From contig NZ_CP139419.1 in the NCBI RefSeq assembly GCF_034134805.1, forward strand, positions 434,001-498,000: 64,000 nt of DNA, written 5' to 3'. The translations under genes and the position numbers were made by a program. This document shows, piece after piece, positions 19,630 to 29,231 of the stretch; the first letter of the stretch is position 1, and each line of letters opens with the position of its first letter. The notes beneath the pieces are model-generated. The model made no database searches. It was not told the DNA's origin and saw only the letters and a list, made by a program, of their open reading frames with translations. This DNA is from Streptococcus sp. S5 (GTDB lineage Bacteria; Bacillota; Bacilli; Lactobacillales; Streptococcaceae).

Positions 19630-20280
19630 CTAATAAGTTTTGAAAGGGTAGATCGGCCATAGTCTAAAGACGGCTTGCCCTTTGATTTGTTCTTTCTTGA
19701 AAGCTCCGACCTGACGGCTATCTTTTGAAACGATCCGGTCATCTCCAAGTAGGAGGTATTCATCGTCGAGCAACTTCAAGGTGAATTTAGGATTGCCATC
19801 CTTGTCTACAGTAAAAGCTTGAGCTGTATTGGCCAATTGGCGGAAGAGTTCTCCGTTTTCTTCGAACCCTTTTCCAGTGTAGGTCGATTGCAATTTATCT
19901 TTTTTGAAACGAGCGATGTAGTCTTTCAAATAAGGCTCATTGGTTTTTTTCCCATTGATGTAGAGGGTATCGTTGTCGTATTGGATGGTATCTCCAGGAA
20001 GACCGATGACCCGCTTGACAATGTCCTTGGTCTTGCCGTCGTCGTCTTTTTCACTGGCAACGACAATGTCGAAACGATCAATCGAAAGGTGGTTGACCAC
20101 AAGGAGATACTCGCTATCTGCTAGGGTTGGATCCATCGAATGGCCGTCCACCTTGACCGGAGCCCAGAGGTAGATGCGAGAGGCGATAATGAGACCAACA
20201 ATAATACTGAAGAGGCCCCATTCTTTAAGGAATCTCACCACTGGTGAGCTAGATGACTGTTTTGAACTTCTTTTTGACAT
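19630..20280 (-). CDS. lepB: Signal peptidase I
   Basis: 216 residues. Cleaves signal peptides on the outer face of the membrane. Serine-rich cytoplasmic start, one transmembrane helix (about 22-40), the catalytic Ser in GHSMDPTL (about residue 47), the Lys in DIVKRVIGLPGD (about residue 88) and LLGDDRIVSKDSRQVG (box E). The stop is 67 nt from recD2, and 3 nt separate its ATG from the end of rnhC, so rnhC-lepB-recD2 may be one operon. Confidence 0.95.
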   Translation of the reverse strand: MSKRSSKQSSSSPVVRFLKEWGLFSIIVGLIIASRIYLWAPVKVDGHSMDPTLADSEYLLVVNHLSIDRFDIVVASEKDDDGKTKDIVKRVIGLPGDTIQYDNDTLYINGKKTNEPYLKDYIARFKKDKLQSTYTGKGFEENGELFRQLANTAQAFTVDKDGNPKFTLKLLDDEYLLLGDDRIVSKDSRQVGAFKKEQIKGQAVFRLWPIYPFKTY

Positions 20281-20283
20281 AAC

Positions 20284-21183
20284 TTATCTTTCTAGTAATT
20301 TCTTTGCTTTTTCTGTGTTTTTAAAATGGAGTTTGGCACAATAATCCAGAGCTTTCATCCCGTAGGTCTGAAGCAATTTAGCAGCGACTTGGTCTGACTT
20401 TGCCCCTGCTCCACTAGGGAGATTAAAGCCAAGTTCCTTACCCAGATCTTCCAGATTTTGAAGGAAGAGATTGCGGGCGATGATGGAACTAACTGCAACA
20501 GCTAAATACTTACCTTCTGCTTTTTCTTCCAACTCAATGGCTTGGGTGACCTGATTTTTTTCAGCTTTCACATATTTTTGGTAGTTTTTAGCCGTCGTAA
20601 AGGCATCGATCACAATTCGCTCTGCTTGGACTCCTTTATTTAATAGAAGATAGATAGCCTGGTTGTGCAGGGCCACTTTGACCGAAACAGCATTGTAGCC
20701 AGAAGCAATGACTTCATTGTACTTCTTTGGAGATAATAAGAGTGCTTGGTGCTGGATGTTTTCCTCAAGGAGAGGAGCCAATTGCTGAATTTTTCGATCA
20801 TCCAAGGTCTTTGAATCCCCAACACCGAGCTTTTTGAGCCAGTCGTGCTGGTCAGGTGTGACAAAGGATGCAACGACGGTAAGTCCACCAAAATAAGAGC
20901 CGTTTCCGACCTCGTCGGTTCCGATCATGGCTAGATCTTGTCCTGCAGATGAAGTAGTAGAACCTTTAGGGTTCCCAGCATCTTGCCCGAAAAAGGCCAG
21001 GTAAGGAGTAAGGTCATTGCCCTGAAGCAAGACTTTTCCAGACTTGTAGATCGAAACGGTCGCTCCCTCTAGTCGAAAGAAATAATCCATATGAGGATTC
21101 TTGCTTTGAGAGAGAGAACGGCGATAGGTATGGACAAAATCAAGGATTTGCTCCTGTGTTGGAGTGAGTGTCATACTTTCCAT
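20284..21183 (-). CDS. rnhC: Ribonuclease HIII
   Basis: 299 residues. Removes RNA from RNA-DNA hybrids. N-terminal TBP-like substrate-binding domain, then the catalytic domain with [17 protein letters not shown] (DEvGnG motif, Asp/Glu catalytic pair, about residue 96), [11 protein letters not shown], and the C-terminal [15 protein letters not shown] 21183 matches the N-terminus of homologues (MESMTLTP); GTG 21189 and ATG 21174 are alternatives. No good ribosome binding site precedes 21183, and the -10 hexamer ends 7 nt before it: the mRNA may be leaderless. Divergent from zapA. Confidence 0.93.
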   Translation of the reverse strand: MESMTLTPTQEQILDFVHTYRRSLSQSKNPHMDYFFRLEGATVSIYKSGKVLLQGNDLTPYLAFFGQDAGNPKGSTTSSAGQDLAMIGTDEVGNGSYFGGLTVVASFVTPDQHDWLKKLGVGDSKTLDDRKIQQLAPLLEENIQHQALLLSPKKYNEVIASGYNAVSVKVALHNQAIYLLLNKGVQAERIVIDAFTTAKNYQKYVKAEKNQVTQAIELEEKAEGKYLAVAVSSIIARNLFLQNLEDLGKELGFNLPSGAGAKSDQVAAKLLQTYGMKALDYCAKLHFKNTEKAKKLLER

Positions 21184-21190
21184 AACCACT

Positions 21191-21199
21191 ATTGTACCA
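21191..21199 (-). promoter_or_regulatory. rnhC promoter, very close to the start codon
   Basis: TGGTACAAT on the minus strand (extended -10), with only 7 nt between TACAAT and ATG 21183. The -35 region is poor. If used, transcription begins at or within a base of the start codon. Confidence 0.55.
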
Positions 21200-21273
21200 C
21201 AAATTCAGGGAGAGAGGGAGCAAAAAGAAAGAAAGAATCTACTGGAAAATCCCTGTGAAGAGGGGCTTTGCTA

Positions 21274-21302
21274 CTGACAAAGCTAGCCTTTTTTGGTATA
21301 AT
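21274..21302 (+). promoter_or_regulatory. zapA-cvpA promoter
   Basis: CTGACA (21274-21279), exactly 17 nt ending TGG, TATAAT (21297-21302): a strong promoter combining a -35 with an extended -10. Confidence 0.85.
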
Positions 21303-21319
21303 ACCGTGAGGTGATTTTT

Positions 21320-21610
21320 ATGGCGAGCTTAAATAGATATAAATTTACATTTGGAAACAAAGCGCTCACTTTAACAACCAACCATGATAATTTGTTTATG
21401 GAAGAAGTCGAACGTGTTGCGAAAGAAAAATACCAAGCAATTAAGGAACAAATGCCAGAGGCAGATGACGAAACCATCGCAATCTTATTGGCAGTAAACA
21501 GTTTGTCCATGCAACTGAATCGCGAGATTGAGTTTGACGACAAAGAAAAAGAATTAGATGATTTTCGTCGCAAGGCTTTAGACGACTTAAAGGATAAATC
21601 ATCCAAATAA
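21320..21610 (+). CDS. zapA: Cell division protein ZapA-like
   Basis: 96 residues. The N-terminal globular part (NRYKFTFGNKALTLTTNHDN) and a long helical C-terminus rich in Glu/Lys/Asp match the small ZapA proteins that bundle FtsZ at the division septum. ATG 21320 follows GAGGTGA; the GTG at 21311 is within that site. In an operon with cvpA 10 nt downstream. Family assignment from recognised length and composition; a more generic 'DUF' annotation is possible. Confidence 0.75.
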   Translation: MASLNRYKFTFGNKALTLTTNHDNLFMEEVERVAKEKYQAIKEQMPEADDETIAILLAVNSLSMQLNREIEFDDKEKELDDFRRKALDDLKDKSSK

Positions 21611-21620
21611 GAGGAGATAC

Positions 21621-22175
21621 ATGTTAACTTTCTTAATCTTATTGATTTTGGCATGGAGCTTTTATATTGGCTATGCAAGAGGGATTATCCTCCAGTCCTA
21701 TTACTTTCTAGTGACCTTAGTGGCCCTCTTGATTGCAGGTGGCAGCTACAAGGGACTGGCCAAGGTGTTGTCTCTATGGGTTCCTTTTTCGAGTCCCACC
21801 CAGCAATCGGTGAATTATTTTTATGCCAACCGCTACCTATTTCAATTAGATGACATCTTTTATGCAGGTTTGGCATATGTATTGATTTTTGCGATGATCT
21901 ACCTGATTGGTCGTGTGATTGGGATCTTTATGCACTTGGTACCTCAGCCAGAAAAACTGGAGGATCGCAAGTATCAAATTGGAGCGGGTGTGATCGCCGT
22001 CGTGATAACTCTCTTGGTCATCCAGATGGGCTTGACTGTCCTCTCAACGGTTCCCATGGCTTCCATCCAAAATAGACTCAATGCAAGTGGATTGATCCGC
22101 TTTATTATCCTTCATACCCCGATCAGTTCCAGTCTGTTCCACAACTTGTGGGTGACTGCGATTATCGGAGCTTAA
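21621..22175 (+). CDS. cvpA: CvpA family membrane protein
   Basis: 184 residues, four hydrophobic segments (about 1-20, 24-45, 73-98, 112-135). The N-terminal GYARGIILQSYYFL segment and overall layout match the CvpA (colicin V production) family, linked in several bacteria to envelope stress tolerance. The ATG has GAGGAG upstream (21611-21616). Position between zapA and mutS2 is the conserved streptococcal arrangement as I recall it. Confidence 0.85.
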   Translation: MLTFLILLILAWSFYIGYARGIILQSYYFLVTLVALLIAGGSYKGLAKVLSLWVPFSSPTQQSVNYFYANRYLFQLDDIFYAGLAYVLIFAMIYLIGRVIGIFMHLVPQPEKLEDRKYQIGAGVIAVVITLLVIQMGLTVLSTVPMASIQNRLNASGLIRFIILHTPISSSLFHNLWVTAIIGA

Positions 22176-22184
22176 GGAGCAAAA

Positions 22185-22241
22185 ATGAAGAAAGGAGTGA
22201 GACAAGTCCGATTCAAGGAAGGACGCTCACTTTTTTTGTAG
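22185..22241 (+). CDS. Putative 18-residue leader peptide before mutS2
   Basis: [18 protein letters not shown], then TAG. An AAGGAG site lies 22174-22179, 5 nt before the ATG. The ORF covers the whole hairpin and T run at 22196-22237, and its stop codon overlaps the mutS2 ribosome binding site (TAGGAGA). The peptide is basic (three Arg, three Lys). The layout is that of an attenuator leader, but no codon run for a single amino acid is seen. It could also be fortuitous. Confidence 0.45.
   Translation: MKKGVRQVRFKEGRSLFL
22196..22237 (+). terminator. Intercistronic terminator or attenuator before mutS2
   Basis: AGTGAG (22196-22201) pairs with CTCACT (22226-22231), with an inner AGTCC/GGAC pairing, followed by seven T. 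Stem is modest. It sits between cvpA and mutS2 and inside the 18-codon leader ORF, so ribosomes on that ORF would disrupt it. Confidence 0.6.
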
Positions 22242-22248
22242 GAGAAAC

Positions 22249-24588
22249 ATGAATAAAAAAATCTTAGATATTCTGGAGTTTGACAAGGTCAAGCAACTCT
22301 TTGAACCCTATCTACAGACAGAACAAGGGGAGATGGAGCTAGCAGCCCTTACTCCAACTGATAAAAAAGAAAGTATCGAAACGGCCTTTATGGAGCTAGA
22401 AGATATGGAGCAGATTCTCTTGGAAGAGCCTCGCTTTGCCGTGTCGACGATTCAAGATGTCCGTCCAGTGGCCAAGCGTTTGGAGATGGAGGCGGCCCTC
22501 AATATCGATGAATTACTAGCGCTAAAAGCTGTTCTTCGGGTGACACATGAGCTCAAGGATTTCTACGACAACTTGGAAAATGTCCGTCTGGAAAGGCTCC
22601 ATCGCCTCTTTGACAACTTGGTGGATCTTCCTCGCCTACAAGGTGGGCTTCAAGCTATCAACGAAGGTGGCTTTGTCGAGTCTTTTGCCAGTGAAAAATT
22701 GGCCAAAATCCGTCGTCGCATCCAAGAAAATGAACACCAGGTCAGAGAGATTCTACAAGATCTGCTGAAAAGCAAGGCCGATATGTTGGCGGATGCTGTG
22801 ATTGCTAGTCGGAATGGCCGCAATGTTCTACCCGTAAAAAACACCTATCGCAACCGGATTGCAGGGGTGGTCCACGATATCTCAGCCAGCGGGAATACCG
22901 TTTATATAGAGCCTCGGGCAGTCGTCAATCTCAATGAAGAAATTGCCAACCACCGGGCAGATGAACGCTATGAAATCATTCAGATTCTGGAGGAATTATC
23001 TGACACCCTGCGCCCTCATGCAGCAGAGATTGCAAATAACGCTTGGATTATCGGTCACTTAGACTTGATCAAGGCCAAGTATCGCTTTATGCGCGATTGT
23101 AAGGCAGTGGTACCAGAGGTTAGTAGCAATCGTTCCATTCAGCTCTTGCAACTACGTCATCCCTTGATTGAAAATGCCGTCGCGAATGACCTGCATTTTA
23201 CCGAGGACTTGACAGAAATTGTGATTACCGGTCCCAATACAGGGGGGAAAACCATCATGCTAAAAACGCTGGGACTAGCGCAAATTATGGCCCAGTCTGG
23301 TCTTCCCATCCTAGCGGATCCAGGTAGTCGTGTGGGGATCTTCTCACAGGTCTTTGCAGATATTGGAGATGAACAATCGATCGAGCAGAGCTTGTCGACC
23401 TTCTCCAGTCATATGACCAATATCGTATCTATCTTACATCAAGTGGATACCGCCTCCTTGATCCTTCTGGATGAGTTGGGGGCTGGAACCGATCCTCAAG
23501 AGGGGGCTGGCCTTGCTATTGCCATTCTAGAAGACCTGCGCTTACGCGGGATTAAGACCATGGCGACAACCCACTATCCAGAGCTCAAGGCCTACGGGAT
23601 TGAGACTGCAGGAGTGCAAAATGCCAGCATGGAATTTGATACAGCGAGTCTGCGTCCGACCTATCGCTTCATGCAAGGAGTTCCTGGCCGCTCCAATGCC
23701 TTTGAAATTGCCCGTCGTTTGGGCTTGTCTGAGACTATTATCCAGGATGCCATGAAGATGACCAATACGGATAATGATGTCAATCAAATTATTGAAAAAT
23801 TGGAGGCGCAGACCTTAGAAAGTCGCAAGCGCTTGGATACCATTCAAGAGGTCGAGCAAGAAAATCTCAAATTCAATCGCGCTCTTCGAAAGCTCTATAA
23901 CGAATTGACCAGAGAGAGAGAAACAGAGCTCAATAAGGCAAGAGAAGAGGCCAAGGAAATTGTGGACATGGCCCTCTCAGAGAGTGACCGTATCCTTCAA
24001 GGCCTTCACGCCAAATCCCAGTTGAAACCACATGAAATTATTGAGGCCAAGGCTCAGTTGAAAAAACTAGCTCCTGAGACCGTCGATCTTTCTAAAAACA
24101 AGGTCTTGAAAAAAGCCAAAAAGGCGCGTGCTCCTAAGGTGGGAGATGAAATCTTAGTTATCAGCTATGGCCAACGCGGAACCCTGGTCAAGCAACTCAA
24201 AGATGGCCGCTGGGAGGCGCAAGTCGGCTTGATCAAGATGACCTTGGAAGAAAAAGAATTCAACCTCATCAAGGTTGAAAAAGAAGCAGCTCAACCTAAG
24301 AAACGCCAGGTCAATGTCGTTAAACGCTCGAACACGAGTGGACCCAGAGCGCGTCTGGACCTACGTGGGAAACGCTATGAAGAGGCCATGCAAGAGCTAG
24401 ATGGCTTTATCGATCAGGCCCTGCTCAACAATATGGCCCAAGTCGATATCATCCACGGGATTGGAACGGGAGTTATCCGTGAAGGGGTGACCAAATACCT
24501 CCGTCGCAACAAACACGTCAAGAGTTTTGAATATGCCCCCCAAAATGCAGGTGGAAGCGGCGCGACCATTGTCACGTTTAAAGGCTAA
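22249..24588 (+). CDS. mutS2: MutS2 (ribosome-collision/recombination ATPase)
   Basis: 779 residues. MutS core and ATPase without the mismatch-recognition domain: Walker [18 protein letters not shown] (about residue 328), Walker [19 protein letters not shown] (about 402), a long coiled coil (about 510-640), a KOW-like segment, and a C-terminal Smr domain with [11 protein letters not shown] and [12 protein letters not shown]. In Bacillus it splits collided ribosomes; in Helicobacter it limits recombination. Start ATG 22249 has AGGAGA upstream. A strong terminator follows. Confidence 0.95.
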   Translation: MNKKILDILEFDKVKQLFEPYLQTEQGEMELAALTPTDKKESIETAFMELEDMEQILLEEPRFAVSTIQDVRPVAKRLEMEAALNIDELLALKAVLRVTHELKDFYDNLENVRLERLHRLFDNLVDLPRLQGGLQAINEGGFVESFASEKLAKIRRRIQENEHQVREILQDLLKSKADMLADAVIASRNGRNVLPVKNTYRNRIAGVVHDISASGNTVYIEPRAVVNLNEEIANHRADERYEIIQILEELSDTLRPHAAEIANNAWIIGHLDLIKAKYRFMRDCKAVVPEVSSNRSIQLLQLRHPLIENAVANDLHFTEDLTEIVITGPNTGGKTIMLKTLGLAQIMAQSGLPILADPGSRVGIFSQVFADIGDEQSIEQSLSTFSSHMTNIVSILHQVDTASLILLDELGAGTDPQEGAGLAIAILEDLRLRGIKTMATTHYPELKAYGIETAGVQNASMEFDTASLRPTYRFMQGVPGRSNAFEIARRLGLSETIIQDAMKMTNTDNDVNQIIEKLEAQTLESRKRLDTIQEVEQENLKFNRALRKLYNELTRERETELNKAREEAKEIVDMALSESDRILQGLHAKSQLKPHEIIEAKAQLKKLAPETVDLSKNKVLKKAKKARAPKVGDEILVISYGQRGTLVKQLKDGRWEAQVGLIKMTLEEKEFNLIKVEKEAAQPKKRQVNVVKRSNTSGPRARLDLRGKRYEEAMQELDGFIDQALLNNMAQVDIIHGIGTGVIREGVTKYLRRNKHVKSFEYAPQNAGGSGATIVTFKG

Positions 24589-24592
24589 TCGA

Positions 24593-24622
24593 AACCTAGC
24601 TGTTTATCAGCTAGGTTTTTTT
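24593..24622 (+). terminator. mutS2 terminator
   Basis: A 10-bp perfect stem (24593-24602 with 24608-24617), 5-nt loop, eight T. Confidence 0.9.
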
Positions 24623-24708
24623 AAATCTTACATAATGAAAATATTTGAAAGTTGTTGAAAAGGATTTGCTTTTAAATCTGATTTTCAGTAGGTCCTCCCT
24701 TTTAAAAG

Positions 24709-24717
24709 TGCTATAAT
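24709..24717 (+). promoter_or_regulatory. Promoter of the C69 dipeptidase gene (extended -10)
   Basis: TGCTATAAT at 24709-24717, no clear -35. GGGAGGA lies before ATG 24748. Confidence 0.65.
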
Positions 24718-24747
24718 AGAGGCAATGAATGATTTGGGAGGATACGC

Positions 24748-26166
24748 ATGCGTAAACGTGAAAGTGCAGATTCGTGTACAACAATTCTAGTCGGAAAAAA
24801 TGCTAGCTATGATGGTTCGACCATTGTAGCACGAACAGAGGATTCTCAAAATGGCGTTTTTACGCCCAAGAAATTGATCGTGGTCAAACCGGAAGATCAA
24901 CCGCGTCATTACAAGTCGGTTTTATCAACTTTTGAAATCGAATTACCAGATAATCCAGTTCGCTATACAGCGGTTCCAGATGCCATTCCTAAAGACGGGA
25001 TCTGGGGAGAAGCTGGGATCAATGTCTATAATGTAGCCATGAGTGAGACAGAGACCATTACGACCAATAGCCGTGTGCTAGGGGCAGATCCTCTTGTAGA
25101 GAGTGGCATCGGTGAGGAAGACATGCTGACCTTGGTCTTGCCTTATGTCAAGACAGCCCGCGAAGGGGTCTTGCGTCTCGGGAAGATCTTAGAAGAGTAT
25201 GGAACTTATGAGTCTAATGGGATTGCGATTTCAGATGTGAATGAAATCTGGTGGTTGGAAACCATCGGAGGTCACCACTGGATGGCGCGCCGTGTCCCTG
25301 ATGATGCCTATGTGACCAACCCGAACCAGCTGGGAAGTGATTATTTTGAATTTGGCAATCCAGATGAGTTTCTTTGTGACCCGGATCTTGAACGTTTTGT
25401 CACAGAGCACCATTTGATTCTGGATCAAGAAGGGAAAGGCTTTAATCCACGCTATGCCTTTGGTAGCCAAAAAGACAAGGACCGTCACTACAATACACCG
25501 CGGGCTTGGGCCATCCAGCGTTTCCTCAATCCTGAAATCGAGCAGGATCCACGGAGCTTCGAGATCCCTTGGTGTCAAAAACCTTATCGCAAGGTGACGA
25601 TTGAAGATGTCAAATATGTCTTGAGCAACCACTACCAAGACACTATCTACGATCCTTATGGCCCTGAAGGAGATCACGTGAGTCAGCGGACCTTCCGGAC
25701 GATCGGGATCAACCGGACCAGCCAGACAGCGATTCTGCAATTGCGTCCCAATAAACCACAAGAAACGACAGGTATCCAATGGATTTCTTATGGCTCCATG
25801 CCTTACAATACAGCCGTTCCTTTCTTTACCCAAGTGGATACAACACCAGACTACTTTGCCAATACGACAGCTAAGGTAACAACGGATTCCTTCTACTGGG
25901 CCAACCGGATTATTGCAGGACTAGCAGATCCTCACTATGCTCACCATGTTGGTGATTTGGACGATTACCAAGAAACGACAATGGCCTGGGGACATGCGCG
26001 CATCAATAAAGTCGATCGTGCACTTGCAGCAGGTGAAACCGTTGATTTTGAGGCGGAAAACCAAGCTATGAGTGATCAAATCCAGGAAGCAACAGATCAA
26101 CTCTTGGACAAGATTTTGCTCGATGCTAGCAACCTCATGACCAATCACTTCTCCTTGAGTGATTAA
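24748..26166 (+). CDS. pepD: C69 family dipeptidase (PepD type)
   Basis: 472 residues. Cytoplasmic N-terminal-nucleophile dipeptidase: a nine-residue propeptide (MRKRESADS) precedes Cys10 in [20 protein letters not shown], which self-processing would expose. [19 protein letters not shown] and [17 protein letters not shown] are family marks. No signal peptide and no anchor, in contrast to its relative at 6302 with which it shares the catalytic core. It should supply free amino acids from imported peptides; the next gene is a glycine-responsive amino acid symporter. Confidence 0.92.
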   Translation: MRKRESADSCTTILVGKNASYDGSTIVARTEDSQNGVFTPKKLIVVKPEDQPRHYKSVLSTFEIELPDNPVRYTAVPDAIPKDGIWGEAGINVYNVAMSETETITTNSRVLGADPLVESGIGEEDMLTLVLPYVKTAREGVLRLGKILEEYGTYESNGIAISDVNEIWWLETIGGHHWMARRVPDDAYVTNPNQLGSDYFEFGNPDEFLCDPDLERFVTEHHLILDQEGKGFNPRYAFGSQKDKDRHYNTPRAWAIQRFLNPEIEQDPRSFEIPWCQKPYRKVTIEDVKYVLSNHYQDTIYDPYGPEGDHVSQRTFRTIGINRTSQTAILQLRPNKPQETTGIQWISYGSMPYNTAVPFFTQVDTTPDYFANTTAKVTTDSFYWANRIIAGLADPHYAHHVGDLDDYQETTMAWGHARINKVDRALAAGETVDFEAENQAMSDQIQEATDQLLDKILLDASNLMTNHFSLSD

Positions 26167-26211
26167 AAACCGTACATTTTCAGGTGGTTTACAAGATATT
26201 TTCAGAAACGA

Positions 26212-26240
26212 TTGACAAACTTTTGAAAATCAATTAAAAT
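26212..26240 (+). promoter_or_regulatory. Promoter of the riboswitch-AGCS transcript
   Basis: TTGACA (26212-26217), 17 nt, TAAAAT (26235-26240), close to consensus. Transcription would start at about 26247, giving a leader of about 245 nt that contains the riboswitch. Confidence 0.8.
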
Positions 26241-26283
26241 AGAGAAAATTACATACGACCGAATGAAGTTTGCAGGAGCGCGA

Positions 26284-26390
26284 GTGACTGTGAATGGACG
26301 GAACTCTGGAGAGACCAGAAATGGCACCGAAGGGGCAAGGTAGAGGATATATCTACTCAAACTCTCAGGTAAAAGGACAGAGCGAAAGAT
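26284..26390 (+). promoter_or_regulatory. Glycine riboswitch aptamer
   Basis: Conserved glycine-aptamer blocks are present in order: CTCTGGAGAGACC, GGCACCGAAGGGGCAAGG, and AACTCTCAGGTAAAAGGACA followed by GAG. Only one full aptamer is visible; the flanks (26250-26283 and about 26385-26410, where AGGGG pairs with CCCCT) may be the helices or 'ghost' aptamer of a singlet type. It controls the downstream symporter, with a terminator hairpin 30-60 nt further on. Typical singlet switches in this setting turn expression off when glycine is high, but the direction cannot be read with certainty. Confidence 0.9.
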
Positions 26391-26418
26391 AGGGGAAGCC
26401 CCTATTTTAAGCAGGACC

Positions 26419-26458
26419 AGAGTACATGTTTGACATGTGCTCTTTCTTTTTCTCTTTT
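26419..26458 (+). terminator. Expression-platform terminator of the glycine riboswitch
   Basis: An 11-bp stem (26419-26429 with 26433-26443, one wobble), 3-nt loop and T-rich tail, 34 nt before the symporter start. Its position between aptamer and gene marks it as the regulated terminator. Confidence 0.8.
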
Positions 26459-26491
26459 CTGTCGAGCGGTCGATGAAAAAGGAGACAGAAA

Positions 26492-27823
26492 ATGGATCAT
26501 GTATTGCAGTTTTTTCAGCAGCTCGATAATCTAGTGTGGGGCGCCCCGCTGTTGGTGCTCTTGGTAGGAACAGGGATCTACCTGACCCTTCGTTTGGGTT
26601 TGCTTCAGATACGCTACCTTCCAAAAGCTTTTCGCTTGATCTTTACAGAAGATGAGGGACACGGGGATATCTCAAGCTTCGGAGCCCTTGCGACAGCCCT
26701 TGCGGCTACTGTAGGAACAGGGAATATTGTAGGGGTGGCTACAGCGATTCAGACAGGTGGCCCAGGTGCCCTCTTTTGGATGTGGATGGCAGCCTTCTTT
26801 GGAATGGCGACCAAGTATGCAGAAGGGCTCTTAGCCATTCGTTATCGGACCAAGGATGACAACGGTCATATCTCGGGTGGTCCCATGTACTACATTCTTC
26901 ACGGGATGGGAGAGAAGTGGCGACCACTGGCTATTTTCTTTGCAGTTGCAGGAGTGCTGGTAGCCCTCTTTGGGATCGGAACCATGACCCAGGTTAATTC
27001 CATTACGGGATCCCTTCAAGCTAGTTTTGGAACAGCTCCAGAAGTGGCTAGTGTAGTGATTGCGTTAGTGGTTTCGACTATCATTTTTGGTGGGATTCAC
27101 TGGATTTCCAAAGTCTCTGAAAAAGTGGTTCCTTTTATGGCTGCTGCCTATATCTTTGCGACTGTCACGATCATTGCCTTGCATCTGGATCAATTGCTTC
27201 CAGCCTTGAAATCGGTCTTTTCGGGTGCTTTTACAGGGACTGCAGCTATGGGAGGTTTCGCAGGAGCAACGGTCAAAATGGCTATCCAAAAAGGGGTGGC
27301 GCGTGGAGTTTTCTCTAATGAATCGGGTCTTGGATCTGCCCCCATTGCAGCAGCTGCGGCGAAGACTAATGAACCTGTCGAGCAAGGTTTGATCTCCATG
27401 ACAGGAACCTTTATTGACACCATTATCATCTGTAGTTTGACAGGACTTTCGCTCTTGGTTTCAGGTGAGTGGACGGCTAAGGGCAGTACTAGTACCCTGA
27501 CTCAGGATACGTTTACAGGCGTCTTTGGCCCAGTCGGAGGCATCATTCTGACCCTATGTTTAGTGCTTTTTGCGACCACGACCATTCTTGGATGGTCTTA
27601 TTACGGAGAGCGGTGTTTTGAATTCCTATTTGGTGTTAAACATATCAACCTCTATCGGACCTTCTTTGTTTTTATGGTTGGACTGGGAGGCTTCCTTAAG
27701 CTGGATTTGGTCTGGGTGATCGCGGATATTGTGAATGGGCTGATGGCTTTGCCTAACCTGATTGCTCTTTTAGCTCTCTCCCCTGTCATCATCAAAGAAA
27801 GCAAACAATACTTTAAGAAATAA
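26492..27823 (+). CDS. AGCS family sodium:amino acid (glycine/alanine) symporter
   Basis: 443 residues, about ten hydrophobic segments. AGCS signatures are clear: LATALAATVGTGNIVGVATAI (about residue 70), GPGALFWMWMAAFFGMATKYAEGLLA and GVARGVFSNESGLGSAPIAAAAAKT. Imports glycine or alanine with Na+. The upstream glycine riboswitch points to glycine as the relevant ligand. AAGGAGA precedes ATG 26492. Convergent with sstT across a shared terminator. Confidence 0.94.
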   Translation: MDHVLQFFQQLDNLVWGAPLLVLLVGTGIYLTLRLGLLQIRYLPKAFRLIFTEDEGHGDISSFGALATALAATVGTGNIVGVATAIQTGGPGALFWMWMAAFFGMATKYAEGLLAIRYRTKDDNGHISGGPMYYILHGMGEKWRPLAIFFAVAGVLVALFGIGTMTQVNSITGSLQASFGTAPEVASVVIALVVSTIIFGGIHWISKVSEKVVPFMAAAYIFATVTIIALHLDQLLPALKSVFSGAFTGTAAMGGFAGATVKMAIQKGVARGVFSNESGLGSAPIAAAAAKTNEPVEQGLISMTGTFIDTIIICSLTGLSLLVSGEWTAKGSTSTLTQDTFTGVFGPVGGIILTLCLVLFATTTILGWSYYGERCFEFLFGVKHINLYRTFFVFMVGLGGFLKLDLVWVIADIVNGLMALPNLIALLALSPVIIKESKQYFKK

Positions 27824-27855
27824 GAAAACCCAGATTGATGGATCTGGGTTTTCTT
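27822..27855. terminator. Bidirectional terminator
   Basis: A 14-bp perfect stem (27822-27835 with 27842-27855), A and T runs on either side; the AGCS stop codon lies in the left arm. Serves both AGCS and sstT. Confidence 0.85.
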
Positions 27856-27876
27856 ATCTATTTGAGATAGGAGCAT

Positions 27877-29094
27877 TTAATAGCGTTTTTCTTTTGGCCA
27901 GCTACTCATTTCGGCGATGGCGGTGAAGAGCACATCTGTCGAAGAGTTGAGGGCTGTTTCGCAAGAGTCTTGGATGACCCCGATGATAAAGCCGACGCTG
28001 ACGACTTGCATGGCCAAATCATTGGTGATACCAAAGAGGCTACAAGCAACAGGGATGAGAAGGAGAGATCCTCCCGCAACTCCAGATGCTCCACAAGCAG
28101 AGATAGCCGCTACCACACTCAGAATGAGAGCAGTTCCAAAGTCAACCTGAATGTGCAAGGTATTGGCAGCAGCGAGCGTCAAAATATTGATCGTCACGGC
28201 TGCGCCTGCCATGTTTACAGTTGAACCAAGTGGAATGGAGACAGAATAGGTATCTGGATTCAGCCCCAACTCTTCACAGAGACGCATATTGACAGGGATG
28301 TTAGCTGCAGAACTTCTAGTGAAAAAGGCTGTTACCCCACTGACACGGAGGCATTTAAAAACAAGGGGATAGGGGTTCTTGCGGATCATGAAAAAGACGA
28401 TCAATGGATTGATGACCAGGGCTACAAATGCCATGGTACCAACCAAAACAAGTAAGAGAATCCCGTAGTTACTAAGGGCACTGAGTCCTTGGCCAGCGAT
28501 GGTCGTGAAGACCAAGCCTAAGATCCCAAATGGAGCTAGGTTGATAATCCACTCAACAATTTTTGAAGTGATGTCTGCTAGAGTTTGGAGGAGGTCTTTA
28601 CTATGTTCACTCGCCTCTCTCATGGCAATCCCAAAGACAGTTGCCCAAGAAAGGATCCCAATGTAGTTGGCTTGCTGCAAGGCGTTGACCGGGTTGTCGA
28701 CGATCTTGAGCAAGAGGTTACTAATCACTTCGCCAATCCCGTTTGGAGAGGATCCTTCAGCGGCCTTTCCAGTCAGGGTAATGGTGATTGGGAAGATGTA
28801 ATTGACCAAAACAGCGACGAAGGCAGCTGCAAAGGTTCCTAGGAGATAGAGGACGATGACCTTTTTCATATTGGTCTCTGTCCCTTTTTGGTGTTGGGAG
28901 AGAGCGTTTGCGACAAGCGCAAAGACCAGAAGGGGTGCGATCGCACGGAGCCCTCCAACAAAGAACTGACCTAAGAGTCCAATGCCAGTTGCTTTCGGGA
29001 AGATAAGGGCTAGGATAACACCAAGTACAATCCCGATTGCGATCCTTTTCATAAGGTTGGTTTTATTCCAAGTGGTAATCAATCGATGAATCAT
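27877..29094 (-). CDS. sstT: Serine/threonine:Na+ symporter SstT
   Basis: 405 residues of the DAACS (dicarboxylate/amino acid:cation) family. [21 protein letters not shown] (hairpin region), [17 protein letters not shown] and [10 protein letters not shown] are typical SstT segments. Imports serine and threonine. ATG 29094 is chosen because AAGGAGG sits 6 nt upstream; the reading frame stays open 24 codons further but without a start signal. A matching promoter TTGCTT-17-TATAAT lies at 29154-29126. With the ThrE exporter at 12-13 kb the cell has both import and export of these amino acids. Confidence 0.94.
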   Translation of the reverse strand: MIHRLITTWNKTNLMKRIAIGIVLGVILALIFPKATGIGLLGQFFVGGLRAIAPLLVFALVANALSQHQKGTETNMKKVIVLYLLGTFAAAFVAVLVNYIFPITITLTGKAAEGSSPNGIGEVISNLLLKIVDNPVNALQQANYIGILSWATVFGIAMREASEHSKDLLQTLADITSKIVEWIINLAPFGILGLVFTTIAGQGLSALSNYGILLLVLVGTMAFVALVINPLIVFFMIRKNPYPLVFKCLRVSGVTAFFTRSSAANIPVNMRLCEELGLNPDTYSVSIPLGSTVNMAGAAVTINILTLAAANTLHIQVDFGTALILSVVAAISACGASGVAGGSLLLIPVACSLFGITNDLAMQVVSVGFIIGVIQDSCETALNSSTDVLFTAIAEMSSWPKEKRY

Positions 29095-29125
29095 GTAGGA
29101 CCTCCTTAAAAAATAATTAAGGAAT

Positions 29126-29154
29126 ATTATACGATAGTTAGGGGGGAAAAGCAA
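29126..29154 (-). promoter_or_regulatory. sstT promoter
   Basis: On the minus strand TTGCTT (29154-29149), 17 nt, TATAAT (29131-29126), about 31 nt before the start codon. Confidence 0.75.
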
Positions 29155-29190
29155 TGAAATTTTCAAAAAATAGCCTTATTTCCGAATATT

Positions 29191-29199
29191 TGATATAAT
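29191..29199 (+). promoter_or_regulatory. mscS promoter (extended -10)
   Basis: TGATATAAT at 29191-29199, 32 nt before the mscS ATG. No good -35. Confidence 0.6.
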
Positions 29200-29231
29200 C
29201 ATACTATTCTTTGATAGAAAGGCCCGAATAA

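Noticed and set aside
25231..25833. 200-codon minus-strand frame inside the C69 dipeptidase gene
   Set aside because: Antisense shadow of a conserved gene; no ribosome binding site or promoter.
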